This document shows, piece after piece, positions 26,173-34,881 of a stretch of 64,000 nucleotides of DNA (position 1 is the stretch's first letter; each line of letters opens with the position of its first letter). The stretch is from assembly GCA_002309305.1 (NCBI GenBank), contig DBWR01000021.1, positions 26,916 through 90,915 of the forward strand, read 5' to 3'. Under the pieces are notes generated by a model. The model worked only from the letters and a program-made list of their open reading frames with translations. It ran no database searches and had not been told where the DNA came from. A program made the translations under genes and the position numbers. This DNA comes from Treponema sp. UBA1233 (GTDB taxonomy: Bacteria > Spirochaetota > Spirochaetia > Treponematales > Treponemataceae).

Positions 26173-27369
26173 ATGAAGAAAAAGGTTTTGATTTTTTTAT
26201 TTAGTTTTATATTCTGCGTTGCTGCTTTGAATGCAAAGGAAAATCAGAATATTACCGATAAAATTAATTCGTTACTCCAAAATAATGTAATCGAACTGGA
26301 TAATAAGGAGTTAAAATCTTTTACTAGCAAAAATTTTGAAAAAAAGATTATCTCAAAATTAAAGAAAGTAAGTTTCACAAAAGATGGTGCTGATGCCGTT
26401 TCTGATTATATTGAAGTTGGAAATTATGAATTATTAAATGCCATCAAATTGAAAAATGATTGTATTTTCTTAAATTATTTAATCAGGAGTGACGACAGCA
26501 TTCATCCAAAGAAAGAGTCGTCAGAAAAGGCTTTTGGTCACTCAAAGATCAAACATCATGTGATTTTATTATATAACAGTAAGAAAAAACAAATCACAGA
26601 AATCAATTATATAGCTACCCAATATACTCCAATATTATTTCATAAATATGAGTATGAGGATGAGAGCATTCTTTATGGAATAGGAAATAATTCTTCTTCC
26701 GGCACAGCTACTACTGATATATATCTTCTGGCTCTTTCTACAGAAAATCTTGAACTGCTTTTTTCAGAATGTATAATGTTTTCCCAGAATTTTTATTCCA
26801 GTGAAATTCAAGATATAAAATTTGAAAAGGATTTTATTTTTTATGATGATAAAATAGTAATAACGGGAAATGATTTTGACTTTAAGAAATATGAATATTT
26901 TAAATATGATAAAATCTATTCTCTTGAAAAAGATCCGTTAGGTTTCGATGGAATACCATTCGGTTATACAAGAAATGAAGTTAAAACGATTATGGAAGAA
27001 AAAGGATGGAAGATTGAGAAAGAAGAACTAAGCGGAGCCGAAAAATTGGGTCGCATATGGTTTAAAAAAGAAAATGCAGACTTTTGTGGAATAAAAGTTG
27101 ATTATGTGGTGTTCTATTTCGAAAAACTTAATATTTTTTATGATGCGGAGATTCATTTTACAGATAATGCAGATGAAAGCTCATTAGCTCAGATTTCAGA
27201 TTTTTATTTCAAAAGATATGGATTTAAGGAAATAGAGGAAAGCTCTAAGTATCCTAAATACTTTTATGATTCTAATAAAAATTTCCTTTGGATTACAAAT
27301 ACAGAAGTAGCACTTATCAGTGAAGAATTACAATGGATAATAATAAAATTAAAATTAGGTTTAGATTAG
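26173..27369 (+). CDS. Secreted protein of the accessory island, unknown function
   Basis: 398 residues. Signal peptide MKKKVLIFLFSFIFCVAALNA; TTAGGAGGAAAAT before the ATG. Strongly Lys/Asn/Ile-biased. The C-terminal ~130 residues (FDGIPFGYTRNEVKTIMEEKGWK ends this motif, split here as FDGIPFGYTRNEV and KTIMEEKGWK) recall a repeat in which G.PFG.s..ev...l...G is followed by beta strands. No catalytic motif is seen. The gene sits between the two copies of the 111-bp direct repeat, so it was probably added after the efflux operon was in place. Confidence 0.6.
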   Translation: MKKKVLIFLFSFIFCVAALNAKENQNITDKINSLLQNNVIELDNKELKSFTSKNFEKKIISKLKKVSFTKDGADAVSDYIEVGNYELLNAIKLKNDCIFLNYLIRSDDSIHPKKESSEKAFGHSKIKHHVILLYNSKKKQITEINYIATQYTPILFHKYEYEDESILYGIGNNSSSGTATTDIYLLALSTENLELLFSECIMFSQNFYSSEIQDIKFEKDFIFYDDKIVITGNDFDFKKYEYFKYDKIYSLEKDPLGFDGIPFGYTRNEVKTIMEEKGWKIEKEELSGAEKLGRIWFKKENADFCGIKVDYVVFYFEKLNIFYDAEIHFTDNADESSLAQISDFYFKRYGFKEIEESSKYPKYFYDSNKNFLWITNTEVALISEELQWIIIKLKLGLD

Positions 27370-27381
27370 AAGGGAATTCCA

Positions 27382-27492
27382 TAGTGATTTCGAATCCGTG
27401 TGTTTAAATCTGTTGGATTTTAATCTTTCTCAATACCTTATTGATTATGATGTTCCATTAAAGTATAATTAAACCGATGAGAGAACATGTCG
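27382..27492 (+). repeat. 111-bp direct repeat, copy 2 (native efflux promoter)
   Basis: Gap-free partner of 25929-26039. This copy runs on into the intact adaptor gene, so it is taken as the original. Confidence 0.85.
27441..27469 (+). promoter_or_regulatory. Promoter of the RND efflux operon
   Basis: TTGATT (27441-27446), 17 nt, TATAAT (27464-27469), then seven bases and the ATG at 27477, with no ribosome-binding site: a probable leaderless start. Confidence 0.7.
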
Positions 27493-28535
27493 GAAAAAAG
27501 AGGGTTTTAAAGTTTGTATTGCTTTTTGCTGCTGCAAGCATAATCATTTTGTTCGTGCTTTTTTTAAACGGACGTAAAGGCAGGGAAAGCTCTCAGGCTC
27601 TTGATCCTCTGGTAAAAATAGAAAAACCTCAGTTGATGGACATAAGCAGGACTCTTGTTTTGCCGGCTTATGTAGAGGCAAAGGAGATGATACCCGTAAT
27701 TCCCCTTGTAAGCGGTACAATACTTGAATACAGGGTTGAAGTTGGGCAGCAGGTCGCTCAGGATGATGTGATTGCAAGGATAGACAGCGAACCTTTTGAC
27801 CAGCAGGTACTCCAGGCAAAGGCGGGGTATCTTGCCTATGAGAATTCATTTGGACGAATAGCAAATCTTTATCGTACGGGAAATGCCACGGCACAGAATT
27901 ATGATCAGGCAAAGGCCGCAAGAGATTCTGCAAAGGCACAGTATGATCTTGCGCTCATGCAGCAGGGATATGCGACGGTTCGAGCAAAGGCTGGAGGAAC
28001 TGTCATTACGGTCATGTCGGCACAGGGAAGTACGGCCGCACAGGGGCAACCCATAGCGGTAATAGCAGACTTGAATTCCCTTGTTGTGAACCTCAAGGTG
28101 TCTGAAAAATATTATCCCCTCATCGAACAAAATAAGAATACTCTATCACTAACTGTTGTCCAGCCCGAAAGCGGATTAAGCTACAGTGCAAGTCTTGGAC
28201 CAATTGACCCTTATGTAAATCCGGAAACCAAGACGTTCAACATTGAATGCAGGCTTGCTTCTGACGGTTCTGTTTTGTTCAGGCCGGGCATGTTCGTTAA
28301 AGTAACTGTCGTTTATGATGAACACAAGGATGTTTATGTAATGCCCCAGAACATACGAAAGACAGACGGTTCGGTATATCTTTATCAGGATGGAAAGGCG
28401 GTGTTTTGGGATGTAAAGCCGGAACTTGAAAATGATGACTACTTTATGGTTGACGAAGCCCACTCCAAAACTGATTTTATTGTCGAAGGCCAGAATACCG
28501 TGTTTGACGGACAGACGGTGAGGTTGCTCCCTTGA
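27477..28535 (+). CDS. RND efflux periplasmic adaptor (membrane fusion protein)
   Basis: 352 residues. One N-terminal TM segment (FVLLFAAASIIILFVLFL); a biotinyl-lipoyl half (SGTILEYRVEVGQQVAQDD); a short alpha-hairpin (QAKAGYLAYENSFGRIANLY and NYDQAKAARDSAKAQYDLAL); the second lipoyl half (TVRAKAGGTVITVMSAQGS); and beta-barrel/MP domains (RPGMFVKVTVVYDE). It bridges the inner-membrane pump and the outer-membrane channel encoded next. The start codon is fixed by the -10 box 7 nt upstream. The stop overlaps the pump start (TTGA). Confidence 0.93.
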   Translation: MREHVGKKRVLKFVLLFAAASIIILFVLFLNGRKGRESSQALDPLVKIEKPQLMDISRTLVLPAYVEAKEMIPVIPLVSGTILEYRVEVGQQVAQDDVIARIDSEPFDQQVLQAKAGYLAYENSFGRIANLYRTGNATAQNYDQAKAARDSAKAQYDLALMQQGYATVRAKAGGTVITVMSAQGSTAAQGQPIAVIADLNSLVVNLKVSEKYYPLIEQNKNTLSLTVVQPESGLSYSASLGPIDPYVNPETKTFNIECRLASDGSVLFRPGMFVKVTVVYDEHKDVYVMPQNIRKTDGSVYLYQDGKAVFWDVKPELENDDYFMVDEAHSKTDFIVEGQNTVFDGQTVRLLP

Positions 28536-31500
28536 AGACACCAGCAGAATTTGTAATCAAACATCCGGTCATCATTTCCATGTTCCTGATTGTGCTTTTT
28601 TTCTTTGGTGCATTCAGCCTGCAGAACCAGAACATAGAATTCATGGCGCCAATAAATCTGCCTAGCGTAATAGTCTATACCGTTTATCCGGGTGCAAATG
28701 CAAGTGATGTTGAGCAGGATGTTACAAGAATTCTTGAAAACGATTTTGTAACTCTCCCCAACTACAAGTCAATGAGCTCTCAGTCCACCGACAGCCTTTC
28801 TTGGATTACAGTGACATATCATGATGGTTGTGATCCATATGACCAGCTGGAGGAAATCAGATACAGGATATCAACACTGCTGGATGAGCTTCCGTCTGGA
28901 ATAAGCGGACAACCACAGGCCATTGTCGGCGGTGCAAGCATGATTCCATCAATCACTTTTTCCGTAGATGCCGGTTCTGATATTGCACGTACTACTGATT
29001 ACATAGAGAACACGCTCAGACCCAAAATAAACCAGGTTCCATCTGTTGCGGAAGTAAAGGTTTCTGGCGGAAAAAATCTTCAGGTGAACATAAAGGTCAG
29101 GTCTGATGATTTACAGGCAAAGGGCATACCGATTCTGCAGGTCTATCAGCTGCTCCAAACGTCCAATTCCAGTTTGCCTTTGGGCAGTGGAGTTTATCAC
29201 GGAAACAACATCAGCATGCGCTACGAAGGAACCCTTTCTTCCATCGAAGATTTGCGGAACATGACTGTCGGTGCGGATGACAAGGGAAACATCATCAGGC
29301 TGGAAGACATTGCTGACGTAAACTTGGGATATCCCAAACAGGAGATGATTGAAGAGTCGGATATGCGTCCGTTGCTTTTGGTTTCAGTCACCAATCGTTC
29401 TGACGGTAACATAGTAAAGATAAATTCGGCAATCAAAAAAATCCTGGACGAAGAAACAAGGGCTTCAAATGGTGCGGTAAAATTCAACATGATTCTAGAC
29501 TACAGCCGCACAACCATGGCTTCGTTAAAGACCGTTGTTCAAAGCGGAATAATGGGCGTCATAATGGCTATGATCATCATCTTCCTTTTCCTGATGGATG
29601 CAAGGGCAACAATCATAATAGGCATTTCGATCCCACTGTCGCTGCTCTTTACCTTTTTGGGAATGCAGATTTCTGGAATATCGTTCAACCTGATGAGTTT
29701 GAGCGGACTGGTCGCTGCCTTGGGAATGATAGTGGATTCGTCCATCGTTATGATAGAGGAAGTTTACCGTTATTATCTTTCAGGGAAAATTGGGGTGGAA
29801 CAAAGCATTGTACGTGGAAGCAAGGAAGTCACAATGTCAATCATCGCTTCGGCTTTGACTACAATCGTCGTTTTCTTCCCCATTGCGTTCTTGACTGGAC
29901 TTGTCGGAATGATTTTAAAACCGATTGCAATAACACTGATTTATGCCTTGTCTGCATCTCTTGTAGTCGCAATCATTTTCGTTCCGTATTTCATGAAGCT
30001 TTTTATGACGGGGAAAATTCCTCAGAAAAAGGAAAATCCGGTTCAGAGAACAATCTCGTGGATAGAAAAAAAATATTCTGTCATGTTGAACTGGTGCATG
30101 GGCAACAAGGGTTTTATAATACTCTTTTCCATACTGCTTCTTGTAGTGACCATGGTCGTATCCCTTTCTCTTGGAATTGCATTTTTACCGTCCACCGACA
30201 ACAATGATTTTTACATGACTATAGAATTCCCCAAGGGTTACACTCTGGAAAGGACTGCTGAAAAAACTCGGCTTGCAGAAGCCATAATGCGTAGGGAAGT
30301 TCCTGAAATTGAAAATCTGGTTTCATCGATTGGAAGCAGCGGAGAGTATAGCTTTGGCAGTTACACTTCAAATTATTCATACTTTCACACTGTACTCGTG
30401 CCTGTGTCAAAAAGAAAAAGGTCAGTGCAGCAGATTATTCCTCTTGTTCAGGCTGCAGTTCAGAAAGAGATACCGGACATCAACATTACGATGGAAAACG
30501 GAGGGTTCGACAAACTCCTGGGCTATGCATCTGGAGGTGGAGGCTACGGTTTGACCTTGGTGTGCGAGGACATGGACAAGCTTCTGTCTGATGCGGCTAG
30601 GATAAAAAATCAACTGGAAACTCATCCTGATGTACTTTCAGCTCATGTCGATACTTCATTTGATTCGGACAATCTGACCATACGTGTGGTACAGGATTAC
30701 ATGGCAAGTCTGGGAATATCAAGTTCGGAAGCCGGATATACGACATTCCTCCTCTTCAACGGAACTGACTGTGGAAAGATGACTGTAGGGGACGAACGCT
30801 ATACAATTCATCTGGAAAGCGACCTTGCGGACAAACCACTTCATTCAGATGTTTTAAACGGCATTCAGGTAAAATCGCTTGCAGGAACAATGGTTGACTT
30901 TTCGAACATCAGCAATTTTCAGCTTGAACGCACATTGAGCGCAATAAACCACAGCGACCGTGCAAAGACTGTGACAATTACGGCGAGGTTAAGCGGAGAA
31001 GATTCTACTTCGGTTACAAGATACATCAACACATACCTGACTGAACATCCACTGACCGATGGAGTTGCAAGCAAGACTGCCGGTATTGGTGAGCTCATAG
31101 GGGATACTTTGCCGTCGATGATTCGTGCCTTGCTGATTGCATTCTTCCTGGTCTATACTGTTATGGTCCTTCAGTTTGAACGCTTCAGGCAGCCAATCAT
31201 CATCATAGCATGCATTCCGTTCTGCTTTATCGGTGTAACACTTGGGCTTTTGGTTTTCGGCTCAACTTTGAGTTTGGTCTCTCTTTTGGGAATCATATCG
31301 CTGGGAGGAATCGTCGTAAACAACGGTATCATTCTGGTTGACTACATAAACCAGGTGAGAAAAAACATGGGGCAGGATGATACTGTCGAAAACCTCAGGG
31401 ACACAATAACCAAAGCTAGCTCGACAAGGGTCCGACCAATATTCATGACGACATTGACCACAATGCTGGGGGTAATTCCCATGGCAATTGCACGGGGTGA

Positions 31501-31642
31501 AGGTGCGGAACTTTATGCTCCGTTGGGACAGGCCATTGCCGGTGGACTTTTAACTTCAACTTTGATAACATTGTTTTTAATACCGACGCTTTATTACATG
31601 AGCGAGAAAAAACGGATGGAAAAGAAAAATGAAAAAGATTAA
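28532..31642 (+). CDS. RND-family efflux pump (AcrB/HAE1-like)
   Basis: 1036 residues, the standard length. Twelve TM helices in the 1 + 5 + 1 + 5 pattern with two large periplasmic loops: TM1 at HPVIISMFLIVLFFFGAFSL, a central MTTLTTMLGVIPMAIARGEGA-type motif near the C-terminus (split: MTTLTTMLGVIPMA, IARGEGAE), and GLVAALGMIVDSSIVMIEEV in TM4 with the usual Asp for proton relay. The start is TTG at 28532 in a 4-nt overlap with the adaptor gene. Proton-driven export of lipophilic compounds is expected; the substrate is unknown. Confidence 0.94.
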   Translation: MKTPAEFVIKHPVIISMFLIVLFFFGAFSLQNQNIEFMAPINLPSVIVYTVYPGANASDVEQDVTRILENDFVTLPNYKSMSSQSTDSLSWITVTYHDGCDPYDQLEEIRYRISTLLDELPSGISGQPQAIVGGASMIPSITFSVDAGSDIARTTDYIENTLRPKINQVPSVAEVKVSGGKNLQVNIKVRSDDLQAKGIPILQVYQLLQTSNSSLPLGSGVYHGNNISMRYEGTLSSIEDLRNMTVGADDKGNIIRLEDIADVNLGYPKQEMIEESDMRPLLLVSVTNRSDGNIVKINSAIKKILDEETRASNGAVKFNMILDYSRTTMASLKTVVQSGIMGVIMAMIIIFLFLMDARATIIIGISIPLSLLFTFLGMQISGISFNLMSLSGLVAALGMIVDSSIVMIEEVYRYYLSGKIGVEQSIVRGSKEVTMSIIASALTTIVVFFPIAFLTGLVGMILKPIAITLIYALSASLVVAIIFVPYFMKLFMTGKIPQKKENPVQRTISWIEKKYSVMLNWCMGNKGFIILFSILLLVVTMVVSLSLGIAFLPSTDNNDFYMTIEFPKGYTLERTAEKTRLAEAIMRREVPEIENLVSSIGSSGEYSFGSYTSNYSYFHTVLVPVSKRKRSVQQIIPLVQAAVQKEIPDINITMENGGFDKLLGYASGGGGYGLTLVCEDMDKLLSDAARIKNQLETHPDVLSAHVDTSFDSDNLTIRVVQDYMASLGISSSEAGYTTFLLFNGTDCGKMTVGDERYTIHLESDLADKPLHSDVLNGIQVKSLAGTMVDFSNISNFQLERTLSAINHSDRAKTVTITARLSGEDSTSVTRYINTYLTEHPLTDGVASKTAGIGELIGDTLPSMIRALLIAFFLVYTVMVLQFERFRQPIIIIACIPFCFIGVTLGLLVFGSTLSLVSLLGIISLGGIVVNNGIILVDYINQVRKNMGQDDTVENLRDTITKASSTRVRPIFMTTLTTMLGVIPMAIARGEGAELYAPLGQAIAGGLLTSTLITLFLIPTLYYMSEKKRMEKKNEKD

Positions 31643-33023
31643 TGCACTGGCATTTCTATCCCTAATATCCTCACTTGCTTTTTGCCATACGCAGGAAGAA
31701 CTGCTTGAAAAACTATACCAGAACAATGCGGAAATCATAAAGGCTGAATCTGAATACATGCAGGCATGTCTTGATGTTAAGGATGCAAAGGGTGGAAGGG
31801 GACCAAGCATCGACTTGCAGATAAGCGGAACTTATATGGTAAATCCACCGATTGGTGAAATCTCTGTCGGGACTGATGATATCGCTTCAATACTTGCGGA
31901 CGAAGGTTATCCTGTTGTTCTTCCTATTAACCGCTCTGTTGTCGTTTACGAGGGAATGGAGCACACACTGTATAATTTTGAGTTAAGCCTGACCCAGCCG
32001 ATTTTTACATGGGGAAAGATTACCAATGCAATAAAACTGTATGAACAGGTTGCTGACATAAAACTCCTTCAGAAAAACGATTTGATTCATAAAAAGGAAA
32101 TTGAACTTTTGTCTCGAGAAACTGCATTTTATTATCTGACCAAAATGGAAAGCCTGCTGGATGAACAGGCACGATATGCGGGACGTCTTGTTGAAATATC
32201 CGAGGCATATGCAAAAAATGGACTCCTTTTGAATCAGGATGTGCTTAATGCAAAGATAAAGGCGCAGGAAGTTGATGTGGCAAAAAAGAACCTTCAGCGT
32301 GAAAAGGAAATTCAACTGATAGAAATGCAAAAGCTTTTTTCCGGCAATGGAGAGATGTTTGAATTGTTGGCATCGGAAATAAACTATGTTCCGGATGATA
32401 AAAAACTAAATAAATATCTTTCTCTTTCCCGTCCCACTCTGGAAGAACTTGCCGTAAACGAAGACAACGCACAGATAAAGATACTCAAGGCTTTGATAGA
32501 AACTTCAAGACTTGCAAAAGACATTGCAAATGCATCGGTATACTGGAAACCCGATTTTGCCTTACAGGCTTCCCTTGGATATGCGGGACAGCGTTTTCCT
32601 TGGATTCAGGAGGACTGGAACGACTACGGAAAGTATTCGCTGAATTTTTCACTTGGCATACGAACTACGGTTTGGGACGGAGGAAAGGCATTCAGAGACG
32701 TAAAGAGAAGGGAAGATGACATGAACAATGCCCTGACACAATATAATGATTCTGTGATGCAGCTTAAAATGGCGGCGGCAACAGCTTATTCAGATCTGGC
32801 TCTGGCAGAAAGCCGCTGGAAATATCAAAACCTGCTTGTTCAAAATGATGAGCTTGAATTAAAGCTGCATGAAAGTGAATATAAGGCCGGTTATGGAACG
32901 GAGATGGATGTCTTAAAGGCGAAAATACAAAAGATTACAGATACCATCACATCCTATCAGCTTCAGACGGAAATGCACTTGAATTGCCTTACTTTGGATT
33001 ATCTGACTGGTGGAAGAATATAA
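31629..33023 (+). CDS. TolC-family outer-membrane efflux protein
   Basis: 464 residues with signal peptide MKKINALAFLSLISSLAFCH. Two repeated blocks of long coiled coils (TQEELLEKLYQNNAEIIKAE; YKAGYGTEMDVLKAKIQKI) alternate with barrel strands (YNFELSLTQPIFTWGKI, YSLNFSLGIRTTVWDGGKA), the usual TolC layout. The opening LTQPIF.wGk and W.gGk..r motifs are typical. It overlaps the pump gene by 14 nt and ends the three-gene operon, 11 nt from a convergent operon with no terminator seen. Confidence 0.9.
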   Translation: MKKINALAFLSLISSLAFCHTQEELLEKLYQNNAEIIKAESEYMQACLDVKDAKGGRGPSIDLQISGTYMVNPPIGEISVGTDDIASILADEGYPVVLPINRSVVVYEGMEHTLYNFELSLTQPIFTWGKITNAIKLYEQVADIKLLQKNDLIHKKEIELLSRETAFYYLTKMESLLDEQARYAGRLVEISEAYAKNGLLLNQDVLNAKIKAQEVDVAKKNLQREKEIQLIEMQKLFSGNGEMFELLASEINYVPDDKKLNKYLSLSRPTLEELAVNEDNAQIKILKALIETSRLAKDIANASVYWKPDFALQASLGYAGQRFPWIQEDWNDYGKYSLNFSLGIRTTVWDGGKAFRDVKRREDDMNNALTQYNDSVMQLKMAAATAYSDLALAESRWKYQNLLVQNDELELKLHESEYKAGYGTEMDVLKAKIQKITDTITSYQLQTEMHLNCLTLDYLTGGRI

Positions 33024-33034
33024 ACGGAAATCAT

Positions 33035-33877
33035 TTATTTTTCCTCAAGGGTCTTTTTCTGCGGAATGATTAGAATCAGCAAAAGTGAAATGATGTAAGG
33101 GAATGCAAGCAAAACAGAAGAAGGAATGTTTTCAAATATTGAAACGTTTTGAATGTATGAAGATGTATATTCCGCAAGCGAAAAAACAAGCACAGCACCG
33201 ATGACCGCAATAGGATTTTTACGGCCAAGGAATACAGCCGCCAAAGCAGTCCATCCCCTGCCACCGGACATGCCCGGAACAAAAGAAGAAATGCGCATGG
33301 CATAGGCACAGCCTGCAAGTGCTCCGGAACTTGATGCAATTATCCACGCAAGATGCCTGTAGATCAAGACATTGTTTCCCTGGGATGCAAGAACATCACT
33401 GTCGCTTCCTGTTATTCTGATTTTTAAACCAGTTCTGGTAAAGTACAGCATGAATAGAATTCCAAAGGATGCAATGCCGCAGAAAATGGCAGAAATGATT
33501 TTTGCATTGCCTTGAGTAAAGATGAAATTCTGATCGTAAAGGACTCCTCGTGTTCCAAAAATTCGGGCTGATAAAAACGAAGTCATGGCGGACAGCAAAA
33601 GGTTTATTGCAATGGAAATCAAAAAGACCGATGCGTTTAGTTTTGTGGAAATCAGGTCAAGAAGAAAAACTATAAGCGTGCAAATCATGACCGAAAGGAT
33701 TATTCCCAAAATAATTGAATTCAACTTGACGGAAAAAACAAAACAGAAAAAAGCCCCCAGATTGATGACCGCTTCCATGAACATTGCGAGACGGCCTGCA
33801 TATTCGCTTATCAAGGCACCGAGTGTAATAAGTAAAAGAGGAACTGCTGTCAGAATTATCGATAATGTAAAATTCAT
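33035..33877 (-). CDS. ABC importer permease, RfuD/BMP type
   Basis: 280 residues with about eight hydrophobic helices. The central loop RITGSDSDVLASQGNNVLIY matches the coupling-helix region (G.n..aA...Gi) of ribose/nucleoside/riboflavin-type permeases (BPD_transp_2), and GRGWTALAAVFLGRKNP is also typical. It overlaps the other permease gene in an ATGA junction with GGGAGGAA before the ATG. Last gene of the rfuA-like operon. In T. pallidum the equivalent set (RfuABCD) takes up riboflavin; purine-nucleoside importers have the same architecture. Confidence 0.85.
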   Translation of the reverse strand: MNFTLSIILTAVPLLLITLGALISEYAGRLAMFMEAVINLGAFFCFVFSVKLNSIILGIILSVMICTLIVFLLDLISTKLNASVFLISIAINLLLSAMTSFLSARIFGTRGVLYDQNFIFTQGNAKIISAIFCGIASFGILFMLYFTRTGLKIRITGSDSDVLASQGNNVLIYRHLAWIIASSSGALAGCAYAMRISSFVPGMSGGRGWTALAAVFLGRKNPIAVIGAVLVFSLAEYTSSYIQNVSIFENIPSSVLLAFPYIISLLLILIIPQKKTLEEK

Positions 33878-34881
33878 TTTTTCTTCCTCCCGCTTACAAA
33901 TGGAATTGCGATGGAAAACAAAATGCAGCTCTGGACTATGCCGCTTATGTCAAAGTCAAAGCCCTGGGTCAATCCAACCCTTCCTGCAGAAGTGTAAATC
34001 CAAGAAAGAACCAGTGCAGATGGAATCAATGAAAGAGGGGAGCCTGACGCAATCAAGGCTGTGCTTAACGCATTCCATCCCATGCCCAAGTAAAATCCCT
34101 GATGGCATGTGTAATAGGTTCCTGCAACGGCAAAAAATCCCGTAAGTGAATGCAATGCTCCGGAAATACAGAGTGTTGTCATCGTGTTTGTCGTGGATGA
34201 GTATCCGCTGTATTTTGCAAACAGGGGAGCCTTGCCCCATATAATGGATTTTCGTCCGATGTATGTCTTTGCGTAAATGAAATATGTAAAAATACAAATT
34301 AGTATTGCAGGAAAAATTACGGCTGTCAGAGGGGAGGGAGATAGAATCCTGTGGAATTTAAAGCAGTCCCTGATGTAGGGGAGGGCGATGAGGTTTTGGC
34401 TTGTTTTTCCGTTGATGGAAGTTATCAGTCCGTCTGCCAGGGGAATTATGGCGGCACTAAGTAAAAAGCTTGTCAAAAGGACTTCTGTCCCCCGTAATTC
34501 CTTTAGCACGGCAGAAAAGCCTGTTATAAAGGCACCGGCCGTAATGCAGAGTATTAGAGCGATTAAGAATTGGATGAAAGGAGGAACGTTCCAATTTGCG
34601 GATAGAACTAGACCTGCAATCAAACCTCCTGCGTAGATCTGACCTTCGCCACCCAGATTCATGGACCCGCCTTTTAAAGCAATCAAAGCACCGCACCCGG
34701 AAATCATCAGCATTGAAGCCGTGTTCAACATGAGTCCGAAATAATATTTGCTGGAAAAAGTTCCGGTGAACAAAAGTAAAATCGACTCCATCGGTTTTTG
34801 TCCGCAGCAGATGATTATGATGATGCAGACAGAAAGGCCCGCAAGAGGTGCAAAAATAGATTTGAAGGGAAATTTTTTCAC
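33874..34881 (-). CDS. ABC importer permease, RfuC/BMP type
   Basis: 335 residues, counted from a GTG at 34881. AAAGGAGG lies just upstream and the GTG overlaps the ATPase stop as GTGA; the longer ATG-started frame from 34917 would read through that site. About ten hydrophobic helices; LIALKGGSMNLGGEGQIYAG is the conserved permease motif (G..NLg.EGqm..GA), and SGYSSTTNTMTTLCISGALH marks the coupling loop. It forms the heterodimeric channel with the RfuD-like protein. Confidence 0.85.
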   Translation of the reverse strand: MKKFPFKSIFAPLAGLSVCIIIIICCGQKPMESILLLFTGTFSSKYYFGLMLNTASMLMISGCGALIALKGGSMNLGGEGQIYAGGLIAGLVLSANWNVPPFIQFLIALILCITAGAFITGFSAVLKELRGTEVLLTSFLLSAAIIPLADGLITSINGKTSQNLIALPYIRDCFKFHRILSPSPLTAVIFPAILICIFTYFIYAKTYIGRKSIIWGKAPLFAKYSGYSSTTNTMTTLCISGALHSLTGFFAVAGTYYTCHQGFYLGMGWNALSTALIASGSPLSLIPSALVLSWIYTSAGRVGLTQGFDFDISGIVQSCILFSIAIPFVSGRKKK

